Shown one piece after another: positions 1-8,442 of a DNA stretch of 64,000 nt. The stretch's first letter is position 1; every line of letters starts with the position of its first letter. The position numbers and the translations under genes are program-made. This DNA is from Marinomonas primoryensis (lineage in GTDB: Bacteria > Pseudomonadota > Gammaproteobacteria > Pseudomonadales > Marinomonadaceae). Location: NCBI RefSeq assembly GCF_013372285.1, contig NZ_CP054301.1, positions 482,001-546,000 of the forward strand, written 5' to 3'. The notes under the pieces were generated by a model. That model saw nothing but the letters and a program-made list of their open reading frames with translations, did no database searches and was not told the origin of the DNA.

Positions 1-785
1 TGGAAGAAACACCCTACTGGAAACCTTTTTTTGATGGATATCCACCGGTACGGGATTGGCTAAATGAGAAAAAACCTGACGTCATCATTCTTTTTTACAA
101 TGACCATGGCTTAGAGTTTTTTATCGATAAGAAACCCACTTTCGCAATAGGTGTGGCAGACGAATATTACAACTCAGATGAAGGTTGGGGTATTCCAACG
201 ATTCCGCCAGTCACCGGCGAGTCAGACCTTTCTTGGCACATTGCCAACAGCATTGTCGACGAAGGTTTTGACATGACGATTTGCCAAGAAATGAAGGTCG
301 ATCATGGTTTAACAGTACCGCTTAATTTAATGTGGCCAGGTCATCAATACGGTCATGTTAAAGTGATTCCGGTGTGCATTAATTGTGAACAGTACCCGAT
401 GGCTCAGCCTTGGCGTACGTTTGAACTGGGCAGAGCGATTGGTCGTGCTGTGGCGTCTTACGAAGAAGACATTAATGTGGTCGTCTTTGGTACTGGCGGC
501 ATGTCTCATCAGCTGGATGGCGAACGTGCGGGCTTTATCAATCGTGCATTTGACATTGATTGCCTCGACAAATTGGTGTCGGACCCTGAAGCCTTGACGA
601 AATATTCTAATATGGATTTGGTTGAGCAAGGCGGCGCTCAAGCTGTTGAGCTGAACATGCTGATTGCCATGCGCGGTACCTTATTAGGGAAAGTGACAGA
701 GCGGCATCGTAACTACCATGCGCCGATTTCAAATACAGGCTCTGGGTTGATGTTGTTAGAGAATGAAATTTCAACCGCTGAGTGA
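1..785 (+). CDS. ligB: Protocatechuate 4,5-dioxygenase beta subunit (LigB-type), 5' end outside the window
   Basis: The frame is open from base 3, well upstream of the first ATG at 153, so the gene starts before the window; 260 residues are visible. It is a class III extradiol dioxygenase of the LigB superfamily, which opens the protocatechuate ring between C4 and C5 using non-haem Fe(II). Visible family features are YNDHG (a likely metal-ligand His), the DEGWGIPTIPPV stretch, DHGLTVPL and FGTGGMSHQL. The protein ends at a LigB-like C-terminus (ISNTGSGLMLLE) with no LigA domain appended, so a fused gallate dioxygenase is less likely. LigC is encoded 4 kb away, which supports protocatechuate or a close catechol acid as substrate. 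The alpha subunit (LigA) is not in the window and may lie upstream. Confidence 0.82.
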   Translation, partial: EETPYWKPFFDGYPPVRDWLNEKKPDVIILFYNDHGLEFFIDKKPTFAIGVADEYYNSDEGWGIPTIPPVTGESDLSWHIANSIVDEGFDMTICQEMKVDHGLTVPLNLMWPGHQYGHVKVIPVCINCEQYPMAQPWRTFELGRAIGRAVASYEEDINVVVFGTGGMSHQLDGERAGFINRAFDIDCLDKLVSDPEALTKYSNMDLVEQGGAQAVELNMLIAMRGTLLGKVTERHRNYHAPISNTGSGLMLLENEISTAE

Positions 786-820
786 GCGTGTCGTAGCCTC
801 TAATTTGGAAAGGTAAGCAC

Positions 821-859
821 AAAAAAACCGATGTCTGGAAAAAGGCATCGGTTTTTTTT
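821..859. terminator. Bidirectional rho-independent terminator
   Basis: The stem AAAACCGATG/CATCGGTTTT is flanked by an A-run on the left and a T-run on the right. It lies between the convergent ligB-type gene and the interrupted chemoreceptor gene, so it can serve both. Confidence 0.8.
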
Positions 860-877
860 ATTGTCGAGGGGAAACGT

Positions 878-1426
878 TTATTTTTTGTCGATGTTGAGCA
901 GCTTATTAACGGTGTTGGCGACATGCTCTGCACCCGCCAATATTTCATCTATGATGCCAGATGCTTCTTCTATCAGTATCGCATTTTCCCCAGAACGTTC
1001 GCTTACTTGAACCATACTTGCTTTCGCCTGACGAGTTAGATTGCTGTTTTGTGCAACCATTTCTTCGATTTCAATGGTTGAGGTGCTTGTTCTGGCGGCG
1101 AGTGTTCTGACTTCATCGGCAACCACCGCAAAGCCTCGACCATGTTCACCTGCCCGGGCTGCTTCTATAGCGGCGTTTAGTGCCAGTAGGTTTGTCTGAT
1201 CGGCAATAGAGCCGATAGTCGTTACTATTTTGGCGATGTTTTCAGATTGTTTGTTCAACTGCTCGATTAAATTGGTGGATACCTCAATATCAGAGACAAT
1301 TTTATTGGACGTTTCTACTGTTTGACGCAGTATTTTCGAACCACTTTCTGACACTTGAGCGGTTTCAACAGAGGTAGAGTGCGCGACTTCGGCGGCGTGC
1401 TGAATGGCTTTTTGTTCGTTTACTTG
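878..1426 (-). pseudogene. 3' part of a PAS-PAS methyl-accepting chemotaxis protein, cut off by an insertion sequence
   Basis: This segment encodes the cytoplasmic signalling domain of a chemoreceptor. The highly conserved hairpin tip ([20 protein letters not shown]) and DEVRTLA are intact, so the kinase/CheW-contacting region was functional. An in-frame GTG at 1354 could start translation, but the reading frame is open through to the left end of the IS at 1427. Joined to the 2661-3425 segment, counting one copy of the TTG duplication, it gives a continuous 436-residue protein with two PAS domains and no transmembrane segment, similar in layout to soluble receptors such as BdlA. As it stands the PAS input is separated from the signalling output. 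Confidence 0.9.
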
Positions 1427-1451
1427 TGGTATGGACCCAGTTTCCTAGACA
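1427..1451 (+). repeat. Left terminal inverted repeat of the IS3 element
   Basis: Begins TGGTATGGACCCAG and is matched by the complement of 2636-2660 with three mismatches in 25. The stop codon of OrfB (1445-1447) lies inside the repeat. Confidence 0.85.
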
Positions 1452-2317
1452 GTTTCTAGCTCCGTAAAATATCGCTTTTCATATTGCAGTGGCGATAATC
1501 CATCATTGGATCCATGGTGTCGCTTTGGATTATAAAAGCACTCGATATAATCAAAAATCTCTGAACGAGCATCGCTTCTTGTTTGATAGGTTCGATTGCG
1601 TACTCTTTCTTTTTTTAACAATGAGAAAAAGCTTTCCGCAACGGCATTATCATGGCAATTACCACGACGGCTCATACTGGCTTCCAGATTATTATCTTTT
1701 AAGAAGGTTTGCCAATCTTTCGAGGTATATTGAGCGCCTTGATCAGAGTGTACCAGTACTTTTTTTGTGGGACGTCGCCGCCAAATAGCCATGAGTAAAG
1801 CATCAATAACCGACTCCGCTGTTGCTCTTGATCTCATTGACCACCCTACGATCAATCTAGAAAATAGATCCACAACGACGGTGACGTAAAGCCAGCCTTC
1901 TTTTGTCCGGATATACGTAAAATCAGTTACCCAGACTTGATCTGGCTCTGGGACAATAAACTCTCTATTTAGTGTATTTGGCGCTGTGTTACGCTCAGCG
2001 CCACTATAAAAAACAGGGTGACGTTTGTAGCCTATGAGCGCTTTTAGGCCCTCACGGCGCATCACTCTTAGCACTCGATTCTTTCCACAAGACTTACCTT
2101 CTCCTTTTAGGTCTTTGGTGATATTGCGGTAGCCGTAAACACAACCACTCTCAAGCCAATGCATTTTAATCGTAACGGCAAGTTGGTCATCTTCTTGTTC
2201 TCGTCGACTTTTTGGGCGGTCCAGCCAAGCGTAAAAACCGCTCCTATGGACTTGCAGTGTTCGACATAAGACAACAATAGAATAGTCGTTGAGCCGTGAT
2301 TTTATGAACGTGTACTT
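1445..2317 (-). CDS. IS3 transposase OrfB (DDE integrase), expressed by -1 frameshift from OrfA
   Basis: This is the catalytic part of the IS3 transposase. The first ATG is at 2164, but the frame is open well upstream and encodes normal family sequence there (KYTFIKSRLNDYSIV, then CRTLQVHRSGFYAWLDRPK). The product is therefore almost certainly made as an OrfA-OrfB fusion through a -1 slip at the A-rich site near 2315-2320 on the minus strand. The DDE motif is present as VTDFTYI, VHSDQGAQYTS and the Glu in HDNAVAESFFSLLKKE. The C-terminus FYNPKRHHGSNDGLSPLQYE is typical. It appears intact. Confidence 0.88.
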   Translation of the reverse strand, partial: KYTFIKSRLNDYSIVVLCRTLQVHRSGFYAWLDRPKSRREQEDDQLAVTIKMHWLESGCVYGYRNITKDLKGEGKSCGKNRVLRVMRREGLKALIGYKRHPVFYSGAERNTAPNTLNREFIVPEPDQVWVTDFTYIRTKEGWLYVTVVVDLFSRLIVGWSMRSRATAESVIDALLMAIWRRRPTKKVLVHSDQGAQYTSKDWQTFLKDNNLEASMSRRGNCHDNAVAESFFSLLKKERVRNRTYQTRSDARSEIFDYIECFYNPKRHHGSNDGLSPLQYEKRYFTELETV

Positions 2318-2595
2318 TTCTTTGACTCCCCGGCAAAGTACACGGCGGCCTCCTTTAGAATGTCCCTCTCTTCGGTCACCCGCTGAAGCTCCGCTTTGAG
2401 CCGTTGGATCTCTGACTGAGCGGAATCTTCCGCTTTTCGACTTGCTTCAGGTTTGCGGTATCGAGCAATCCAATCATGCATACTTTTGTAACTAACGCCA
2501 AGTCGCTCAGCCACTTCAGCAATCTTATAACCACGCTCTGTTACTTGTTTAACGGCTTCAATTTTGAACTCTTCGGTATAGCGTTTCCCACTCAT
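2302..2595 (-). CDS. IS3 transposase OrfA (helix-turn-helix subunit)
   Basis: A 97-residue protein with an N-terminal HTH (KRYTEEFKIEAVKQV, then IAEVAERLGVSYKSMHDWI) followed by a leucine-zipper-like segment (EIQRLKAELQRVTEERDILK). OrfA binds the IS ends and regulates transposition. Its last codons (ESKK...) overlap the OrfB frame, and the A-rich slip site sits about 15 bases before its stop. ATG at 2595 is the natural start, about 65 bp inside the right end of the IS. Confidence 0.9.
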   Translation of the reverse strand: MSGKRYTEEFKIEAVKQVTERGYKIAEVAERLGVSYKSMHDWIARYRKPEASRKAEDSAQSEIQRLKAELQRVTEERDILKEAAVYFAGESKKSTRS

Positions 2596-2635
2596 AATTC
2601 ACCTCATCTTTACCTATTATTATATAGCTATGAGA

Positions 2636-2660
2636 TGTCTACAAAAGTGGGTCCATACCA
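2636..2660 (-). repeat. Right terminal inverted repeat of the IS3 element
   Basis: Reads TGGTATGGACCCAC on the minus strand and mirrors 1427-1451. It is followed by TTG at 2661-2663, the second copy of the target duplication. Confidence 0.85.
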
Positions 2661-3425
2661 TTGATCGGTAATATCTGATGCCACTTTAATGATCTTAACG
2701 ACTTTGCCTGCGTGATTAAAAATAGGGTTGTAGCTGGCTTCTAACCAAATGGTATTCCCTTGTTTATTTATACGTTCAAATTGGCCTGTTTTGAATTCAC
2801 CTTGAGCAAGTTCAGCCCAAAAATGTGGGTGAGCTTCATAAAATTGATCTTTACAAAACTTTCTATGGTGTTGACCTGCAATTTCCTTGACGGAATTAAA
2901 TTTCATGGCAGATAAAAAATTATCATTGGCTGTAATTACAGTGCCATCAGGTTGAAACTCAATCATTGCATTGGAGCGATTTATGGCGTTATAGACCGCC
3001 TCTTGATTGTCGGCAAGTTGTTTTGCTGTGGTGATATCAGAAGCGATTTTCATGATCTTTACGACGTCACCATCTACTTTTATTGGGAAATAGGTGGCTT
3101 CTAGCCAAAGGTCGGCTCCGTCTTTTTTCTTACGTAAAAAGGTGCCTTGCTGACATTGATTAGAGGCAAGTTTTGGCCAGAATTTTTTATAGTCTTCGCT
3201 GGAGGTAATTTCGTGAGGGCATAGCATTGAATGATGCTGCCCTTTAAGCTCCTCTAACGAATAACCGACAGTGCTAAGAAACAGCGGATTTGCATCGGTA
3301 ATAGTGCCATCAGGTAGAAAGTAAATAGTTGCACAAAAATTGCTCATAGCATTAACCAAGACATCATTTTCAGATACGGTTGGTTTTTCATTGTTTGTGT
3401 TTTTGTCTTTTCGGGTAAAAAACAT
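2661..3425 (-). pseudogene. 5' part of the interrupted PAS-PAS chemoreceptor
   Basis: This encodes two tandem PAS sensor domains: residues about 24-135 (YFLPDGTITDANPLFLSTVG, then WLEATYFPI and VVKIMKIASDIT) and about 145-252 (EFQPDGTVITANDNFL, then WLEASYNPI and VVKIIKVASDIT). Each ends with the conserved DIT that joins PAS to the next module. The natural frame reads ...ASDITDQ into the IS at 2660, where it picks up a short foreign tail and stops at 2628. No membrane segment is seen, so the original receptor was cytoplasmic. ATG at 3425 has an AGAGAGTAAT-type upstream region. The ligand or cofactor cannot be told from the sequence. Confidence 0.88.
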
Positions 3426-3641
3426 AATATTACTCTCTATTCACTTTGGTGCTTTTTGTGAGGAAAAGCATCGCCACCTTGTAGGGTTTATCCTACGTAT
3501 TGTGTGGGAATATAGTTCATTTTTAAAAAATTAGATGTTTCTGAAGTGTTTTTAAAAGGTAATGAAATGCAAACTTAAGTGAGTGGAAGTAGCTGTGGTT
3601 CTCATTTTTTAGGTTTTTACATTTTGCTCTGTTTATATAGC

Positions 3642-3681
3642 AACAATATCCCCCTTTGTTAGCACAAAGGGGGATATTGTT
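3642..3681 (-). terminator. Long perfect hairpin after the aldo/keto reductase gene
   Basis: An 18-bp perfect stem (AACAATATCCCCCTTTGT and its complement) surrounds a 4-base loop. It overlaps the stop codon of the aldo/keto reductase gene. There is no long U-tract, so it may work as a terminator or as an mRNA 3'-end stabiliser. Confidence 0.65.
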
Positions 3682-4660
3682 AGAACTCTTCAGTGTCTAT
3701 TTCAGCTTGTTGTGCGGCTGTGTAACGTGTGCCATGTACGTTACTTTGGTTAATTATTTCGTCTAGTAAGCTGACTTGTTTTGCATCCAGCGTTAATTGT
3801 GCTGATTCAAAATTCTCTCTCATATGATTAACCGAGCGAGTGCCCGGAATAGAGACAATATTATCATCTTTTGTTTTTAGCCAAGCCAAAGCGAGTTGAG
3901 CTGGCGTACAGCCAATGTCTTTCGCTAGGGAAAAATAGTCGTTCAACAAGGCGAGATTGTTAGGGTAATGCTCCCCACTAAAGCGTGGCATGTTGTTACG
4001 AATGTCTTTTGCTTCTAAATCGGCAATGTCTTTTAATGTGCCTGTTAAGAATCCACGAGCTAACGGACTGAAAGCAACAAAGGTGATGTCTAGTTGCTTG
4101 CAAGCTTCTAATACTGCAATTTCAGGGTTGCGTGTCCATAAAGAATACTCGGACTGAATCGCAGTAATCGGAAACTCGTTATGGGCACGAGTTAGCGTTT
4201 CAGCAGAAACTTCTGATAACCCCACTGCACCAATTTTACCTTCTTTCACTAATTCGCCCAGCGCGCCAGCGCTTTCCTCGATTGCCACATTGAAGTCTAA
4301 GCGATGCAAATAATATAAATCGATGTGGTCTGTTTGCAGGCGTTTTAAGCTATCTTCGCACTGTTTTCGAATGTTTTCTGGGCGACCGTTAATCTCTTTT
4401 TTTCCATCGACCATTGCCATGCCGCACTTGCTAGCAAGGAAGAATTCATCGCGACGATCTTTTAGCGCTTTACCCACCAAAAGTTCATTGTTACCACCAC
4501 CATACAAGGTGGCTGTATCAAAATGGCGATAGCCCATTTCGAAGGCGGCATGAAGCGCTTTAATAGCTTGTTCTTCTGCAACGGGTGAACCATAAGCATG
4601 GGATAAATTCATGCAGCCTAGGCCGATGTTTGGGTTGGCCAAATGTGAGTGTTTTGACAT
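3680..4660 (-). CDS. Aldo/keto reductase (NADPH-dependent)
   Basis: A 326-residue (alpha/beta)8-barrel oxidoreductase of the AKR superfamily. The catalytic tetrad is visible: Asp and Tyr in HFDTATLYGGG, Lys in FLASKCG and His in YYLHRLDFN. The cofactor-binding end includes SIPGTRSVNHMREN. It lies in the same direction as and about 100 bp downstream of ligC, separated by a strong palindrome, so it is probably transcribed separately. The physiological substrate is not evident; reduction of an aldehyde from the aromatic pathway is possible but unproven. Confidence 0.88.
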   Translation of the reverse strand: MSKHSHLANPNIGLGCMNLSHAYGSPVAEEQAIKALHAAFEMGYRHFDTATLYGGGNNELLVGKALKDRRDEFFLASKCGMAMVDGKKEINGRPENIRKQCEDSLKRLQTDHIDLYYLHRLDFNVAIEESAGALGELVKEGKIGAVGLSEVSAETLTRAHNEFPITAIQSEYSLWTRNPEIAVLEACKQLDITFVAFSPLARGFLTGTLKDIADLEAKDIRNNMPRFSGEHYPNNLALLNDYFSLAKDIGCTPAQLALAWLKTKDDNIVSIPGTRSVNHMRENFESAQLTLDAKQVSLLDEIINQSNVHGTRYTAAQQAEIDTEEF

Positions 4661-4721
4661 AAAAAAGGCTCCTTGTTATTTAATCTAACTAGCTTGATAC
4701 CATAACAAAACAGTGTAACGA

Positions 4722-4747
4722 AAACAGGGAGCCTAGGCTCCCTGTTT
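4722..4747 (-). terminator. Perfect 26-bp palindrome, probable terminator after ligC
   Basis: AAACAGGGAGCC followed by TA and the exact complement; the whole 26-mer is self-complementary. It lies 20 bp after the ligC stop. On the minus strand it is followed by TTTTCG, a short U-tract. Confidence 0.7.
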
Positions 4748-4766
4748 GAATTTTATTGTACTAAGA

Positions 4767-5714
4767 TTATGCTTCTAGGCATTCTTCTAAACGATGTAAT
4801 GTTTCCATTGCTTCAATGGCTTGAGTCACGCAAGAGTTTGGCATACGACCTTCTTGGATCGCCGCAATAAACTCTCTGTCTTGCAGTTCAATGCCGTTGT
4901 TTGAAACCGCAACACCCGTTAGATCAATTTTATTTTCGTTACCATCATATAAATCATCATAACGTGCGGTATAGGTGCCGTTATCGCAGATGTAACGGAA
5001 GAAGGTCCCGAATGGACCGTCGTTGTTAAACGACAAAGACAGAGTGCAAATCGCACCATTAGGTACTTTCATGCCAATGCTCATGTCTAATGCAATACCA
5101 AGTTCTGGGTGAATAGGGCCTTGTAGTGCTTGAACCTTGCTGGCTGTTTCGCCCGTTTGGTACTGAAATAAATCCACAGTGTGGCATGCATGGTGCCAAA
5201 GCAGGTGATCTGTCCAAGAACGCGCTTGGCCAAGCGCGTTCTTATTTGAGCGACGGAAAAAGTACGTTTGCACGTCCATTTGTTGAACGGTTAATTCACC
5301 CGCTTCGATTTTATTGTGAATCCACTGATGAGAAGGATTGAAACGGCGAGTGTGACCCGCCATGGCAACTAGATTCGTTTTTTTATGAGCTTCAACGACC
5401 TTGCGAGCGTCTTCAATGGTGTCAGCCATTGGGATTTCAGACATCACGTGTTTGCCCGCTTCAAGGCATTGGATAGTTTGTGCCGCGTGCAGTTGAGTCG
5501 GAGTGGCTAAGATCACCGCATCCACATCATCACGGGCTAGACTTTCAGCTAGGTCAGTTGTGTAATGAAGAACACCACGGTCTTCAGCGAAGGCTTTAAT
5601 CGCATCAATTTTTGTACCAACGACAGAAACCACTTCAGCGCCTTCAATAGCGGCAATGGCGTCCATGTGTTTCATGCCGAAAGCGCCAGATGCACCAGCA
5701 ATACAAATTCTCAT
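4767..5714 (-). CDS. ligC: 4-carboxy-2-hydroxymuconate-6-semialdehyde dehydrogenase (LigC)
   Basis: A 315-residue Gfo/Idh/MocA-family NAD(P) oxidoreductase. It acts right after protocatechuate 4,5-cleavage, oxidising the ring-fission product (as its hemiacetal) to 2-pyrone-4,6-dicarboxylate. The N-terminal Rossmann segment is MRICIAGASGAFGMKH, with ILATPTQLHA following. The stretches MAGHTRRFNPSHQWIHNKI, DVQTYFFRRSNKNA, SWTDHLLWHHACHTVDLF and CTLSLSFNNDGPFGTFFRY closely match the Sphingobium LigC sequence I know, which makes the assignment more specific than the general family. Partner ring-cleavage gene: the LigB-type gene at the window start. A LysR gene lies upstream in the same direction (153 bp gap). 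Confidence 0.9.
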   Translation of the reverse strand: MRICIAGASGAFGMKHMDAIAAIEGAEVVSVVGTKIDAIKAFAEDRGVLHYTTDLAESLARDDVDAVILATPTQLHAAQTIQCLEAGKHVMSEIPMADTIEDARKVVEAHKKTNLVAMAGHTRRFNPSHQWIHNKIEAGELTVQQMDVQTYFFRRSNKNALGQARSWTDHLLWHHACHTVDLFQYQTGETASKVQALQGPIHPELGIALDMSIGMKVPNGAICTLSLSFNNDGPFGTFFRYICDNGTYTARYDDLYDGNENKIDLTGVAVSNNGIELQDREFIAAIQEGRMPNSCVTQAIEAMETLHRLEECLEA

Positions 5715-5866
5715 TAATCTACTCCTAACAGTGCGAGTGTTTATTGTTAGAGGGTTTTACACTCTCTAGTACGATATTGATCGCAAATCTAACATTCACA
5801 CTAGCGTGAGGATAATCCATAAACCGCATTAGTCATTCATTTTCTGCAATAGAGTATGTTGAAATG

Positions 5867-7081
5867 TCACCGGAAACGCTCAGAAATCTCTCTTAATAGG
5901 CTAAGAAAATGGGATTGAGTCACGGTCGGAAGCCAGTTTTTTCGAACACAAAGGCCGATTGGACGACGTGTGTGCTCTAATGGAAAGTGGAGAACCGTTA
6001 ATAATTCAATATTGATTTCACGCTCTACTTGGTGTGCTGAAATCAATGTCAGTCGATCACTTTCGATCAACAGTTCACGAATCAGTATTTGCGAGCTGGA
6101 TTCAACCAATCTTGTTGGCTGGGAAACGTCAGCTTCGTTAAAAATTCTTTCAAAAGCCTGTCGAGTTGGCGTACCTGTGGCTGGTACCACCCAAGCAAAC
6201 TCGGCGAGATCCTGTGCACTAATAACACTTTTTGCCATTAATGGATGGTCTTTACGAGCCACAACGGACAACGGAGGTGCCCATAACTCTTCCTGAATGA
6301 CGTCATCAGCAGGAGAAGGGTGACGCAACGCACCTAATATAATATCGATGTCACCTTGACGCAGATGGTGAAGTAGATCGGAGTAAGGACCTTCAGTGAC
6401 GTTGATATTCACATCAGGATGGCGTTCGTTAAACTGCAAAATGGATTTAGGCAAAATGGTCATACGAGCCAAGGGCATGCTACCGACGGTAATAGTACTG
6501 ACGTCTTTAAACTGTAAGGCATTTATCTCGTAAATACCTTGGCGTAACTCGCTGAAGGCAAGTTTGGTCGCCTTTGATAACGTTTGAGCGGCTTTAGTTG
6601 CGCGGGTGCCTAGGCTATTTTTTTCGAACAAAATCACCCCTAGTAACCTTTCTAAGTCGCGCGCAGCACGATGTACAGCAGATTGAGAAACCGCTAAGTT
6701 TCGGCTGGCAATACTAAAATTTTGTGCTTCGCTCACAGCGACAAGCGCTCTTAACTGCGTTGTACTGATCAACGCAACCAGATTTTTAGGAATGCGCTCT
6801 TTTTGTGTGTTGTCTTTTACTATTTCTTGAGTCGCGGTCTGAATGTAATCTATCGCTCTGCTCACCCGTTTTTGCCATACCTCACCCGATGCGGTTGGAT
6901 ACATGCCATCTGAGTGGCGTTCAAAGAGGGAGGCGCCGAGTAAGCCTTCTAGTTTAGCAATGGCTTGAGTGATGGCCGGCTGCGATAAAAAGATGTTCTC
7001 GGAAGCTCGGGTAATACTCTTTAACTCCGCAACTGCGAGAAACACACGCAAATGCCGTAAATTTGGAATAGCAATATCCAT
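5867..7081 (-). CDS. LysR-type regulator with two tandem N-terminal HTH domains
   Basis: At 404 residues this is about 100 longer than a usual LysR protein. The extra length is a second helix-turn-helix. The first is at about residues 5-60 (LRHLRVFLAVAELKSITRAS, SQPAITQAIAKLEGLLG) and the second at about 108-165 (LRALVAVSEAQNFSIASRN, SQSAVHRAARDLERLLG). A standard substrate-binding domain follows (TITVGSMPLARMTILP, GDIDIILGALRHP, RLTLISAHQVE). It sits between ligC (same strand) and the divergent AroE-like gene, so it probably controls the protocatechuate and/or quinate genes, with a small aromatic acid as likely effector (inference). The start ATG follows a GGAGGT-like sequence. Confidence 0.88.
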   Translation of the reverse strand: MDIAIPNLRHLRVFLAVAELKSITRASENIFLSQPAITQAIAKLEGLLGASLFERHSDGMYPTASGEVWQKRVSRAIDYIQTATQEIVKDNTQKERIPKNLVALISTTQLRALVAVSEAQNFSIASRNLAVSQSAVHRAARDLERLLGVILFEKNSLGTRATKAAQTLSKATKLAFSELRQGIYEINALQFKDVSTITVGSMPLARMTILPKSILQFNERHPDVNINVTEGPYSDLLHHLRQGDIDIILGALRHPSPADDVIQEELWAPPLSVVARKDHPLMAKSVISAQDLAEFAWVVPATGTPTRQAFERIFNEADVSQPTRLVESSSQILIRELLIESDRLTLISAHQVEREINIELLTVLHFPLEHTRRPIGLCVRKNWLPTVTQSHFLSLLREISERFR

Positions 7082-7428
7082 AAGACCTCCTTTTTTTTAA
7101 ACTATATCAAAAATGAATACCGAATAAATAAAAATAAAACACGGACTCTTTGTTATATGAGGTGTATAAGACATGCTTTTAATTCCATTGAAGGCATTAT
7201 CCATTCTATTTTTCAAATGAAGTGCGTTAAATGAAACGCGTTGTAATGGTGAATTTTAAAAGAAGCATTGTCAGATCTATAATTTTTTGTATTTATGTAT
7301 ACCAAAACTTTCATGATTCAAAAGCGGCTTCTTAGTATAGGCTTTGACAATATTATTTTGGTGTTTTGAGCGGAAAGAAGACGCGATAACTCTCTGCTCA
7401 TTTTTGAAACATGTTGGGGACAATTACA
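7082..7428. promoter_or_regulatory. Divergent AT-rich promoter region between the tandem-HTH LysR gene and the dehydrogenase gene
   Basis: A 347-bp AT-rich stretch between divergent genes. It must hold both promoters and probably LysR binding sites, but I could not single out a convincing operator. No gene or hairpin was recognised in it. Confidence 0.5.
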
Positions 7429-8283
7429 ATGTTACATTTAGGTCTAATTGGTCAGGCTATTGCGGCTTCACGCTCTCCTTCTTTGCACATGATGCTGGGT
7501 GAACTCAATCAGCTACCAGTGGATTACCAGTTGCAAGAGCCTGAAAATAATACGGCGGAATCCTTTAACGCTAAGCTGGCTGAAATTCGTGCCTTAGGCT
7601 TTGTCGGCACTAATGTGACGTTTCCCTATAAGCAAATTGCAATCGACAGCGCGGACGAGGTAAACGACGCGGTTAAGAAAGTCGGTGCGAGCAATACCTT
7701 GTTACTAAAAGATGGCAAAGTCTGTGCTTTCAATACGGATTACACCGGTTTTATTCGAGGCTATAAAGGCCGAGTTGGTGATTTGCCTGCCGGCAAAGTA
7801 CTGATGATTGGTGCTGGTGGTGTGGGCCGAGCTATTGGTTTTGCCCTGTTTGAAGTGGGTGCAACAGAAATTTTAGTTACCGATTTGAGTGAGCGCAGTG
7901 CGCAATCGCTGGTTGATGCTATTAACGAAGCGGGTTACAAAGCACGCTTCGTTGCAAAAGAAGACATTTCCGCGGCAGCGGCAGAAGCGGATGGATTGGT
8001 AAACTGTACGCCTGTAGGGCATTTGAAAAGTCCTGGTATGCCATTGGCGGCTGAGTTGATTCAAGGGCAGAAATGGGCGTTTGATGCCGTTTATACGCCG
8101 ATGGATACAGAGTTTTTGTTGGAGAGTCATAAAAAAGGCCTGCAAATTGTGTCAGGCTTTGATTTGTTCTTTTATCAAGGCATTGATGCCTTCGAAATCT
8201 TTACCGGTCAGGAAGTGACGGATGTTAAACCGGTTTGGGATCAGTTCCGCGAAAAGTATGATGTCGTCAGTTCGTTGATCTAG
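7429..8283 (+). CDS. Quinate/shikimate dehydrogenase (AroE/YdiB-like)
   Basis: A 284-residue enzyme of the shikimate dehydrogenase family that interconverts shikimate/quinate and the 3-dehydro acids with NAD(P). Visible features are the catalytic Lys in GTNVTFPYKQ, the catalytic Asp in FNTDYTGFIRGY, the Rossmann loop MIGAGGVGRAIGFAL, NCTPVGHLKSPGMP and the C-terminal DLFFYQGIDAFEIFTG. An upstream ATG at 7411 exists, but ATG 7429 is preceded by GGGGAC at a good distance and matches the family start (LHLGLIGQAIAASRSPSLH), so it is preferred. Neighbours (dehydroquinase, dehydroshikimate dehydratase) point to a catabolic rather than biosynthetic role. Quinate and shikimate preference cannot be told apart here. 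Confidence 0.85.
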   Translation: MLHLGLIGQAIAASRSPSLHMMLGELNQLPVDYQLQEPENNTAESFNAKLAEIRALGFVGTNVTFPYKQIAIDSADEVNDAVKKVGASNTLLLKDGKVCAFNTDYTGFIRGYKGRVGDLPAGKVLMIGAGGVGRAIGFALFEVGATEILVTDLSERSAQSLVDAINEAGYKARFVAKEDISAAAAEADGLVNCTPVGHLKSPGMPLAAELIQGQKWAFDAVYTPMDTEFLLESHKKGLQIVSGFDLFFYQGIDAFEIFTGQEVTDVKPVWDQFREKYDVVSSLI

Positions 8284-8331
8284 AGATTGTTGGTAGGCAA
8301 ATAAACTCATAGAATGAGTAATGAGACCTCC

Positions 8332-8360
8332 AAAAAAAGACGCCTGATGGCGTCTTTTAG
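8332..8360 (+). terminator. Rho-independent terminator after the dehydrogenase gene
   Basis: Stem AAAAGACGCC/GGCGTCTTTT with a TGAT loop, 50 bp after the stop codon. Confidence 0.8.
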
Positions 8361-8442
8361 GTTCGTTACCAATTAAAAGGCCTTTGCTTTCGACATAGAG
8401 CAAAGGACTTATAAGAAAAAGAAAAGGCCTTTAGAATTTTTT

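Larger units (their letters stand above)
1427..2660 (-). mobile_element. IS3-family insertion sequence (1234 bp)
   Basis: The element carries the two overlapping frames typical of IS3 (OrfA helix-turn-helix, OrfB DDE integrase). Its ends are imperfect inverted repeats: 22 of the first 25 bases match between 1427-1451 and the complement of 2636-2660, both beginning TGGTATGGACCCA. The direct flanks are TTG at 1424-1426 and TTG at 2661-2663, a 3-bp target duplication as expected for this family. It is inserted in the same orientation as the chemoreceptor gene it disrupts. Both transposase frames are free of internal stops, so it looks recent and potentially active. Confidence 0.92.

Noticed and set aside
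1..785. Gallate dioxygenase instead of LigB-type protocatechuate dioxygenase
   Set aside because: Fused gallate dioxygenases carry an extra LigA-like C-terminal domain; this protein ends at the normal LigB terminus, and ligC is nearby.
1432..2655. Alternative IS boundaries at TGGACCC...GGGTCCA
   Set aside because: These ends leave no direct target duplication. Moving to 1427 and 2660 lengthens the inverted repeat and gives TTG on both sides, and restores the chemoreceptor frame.
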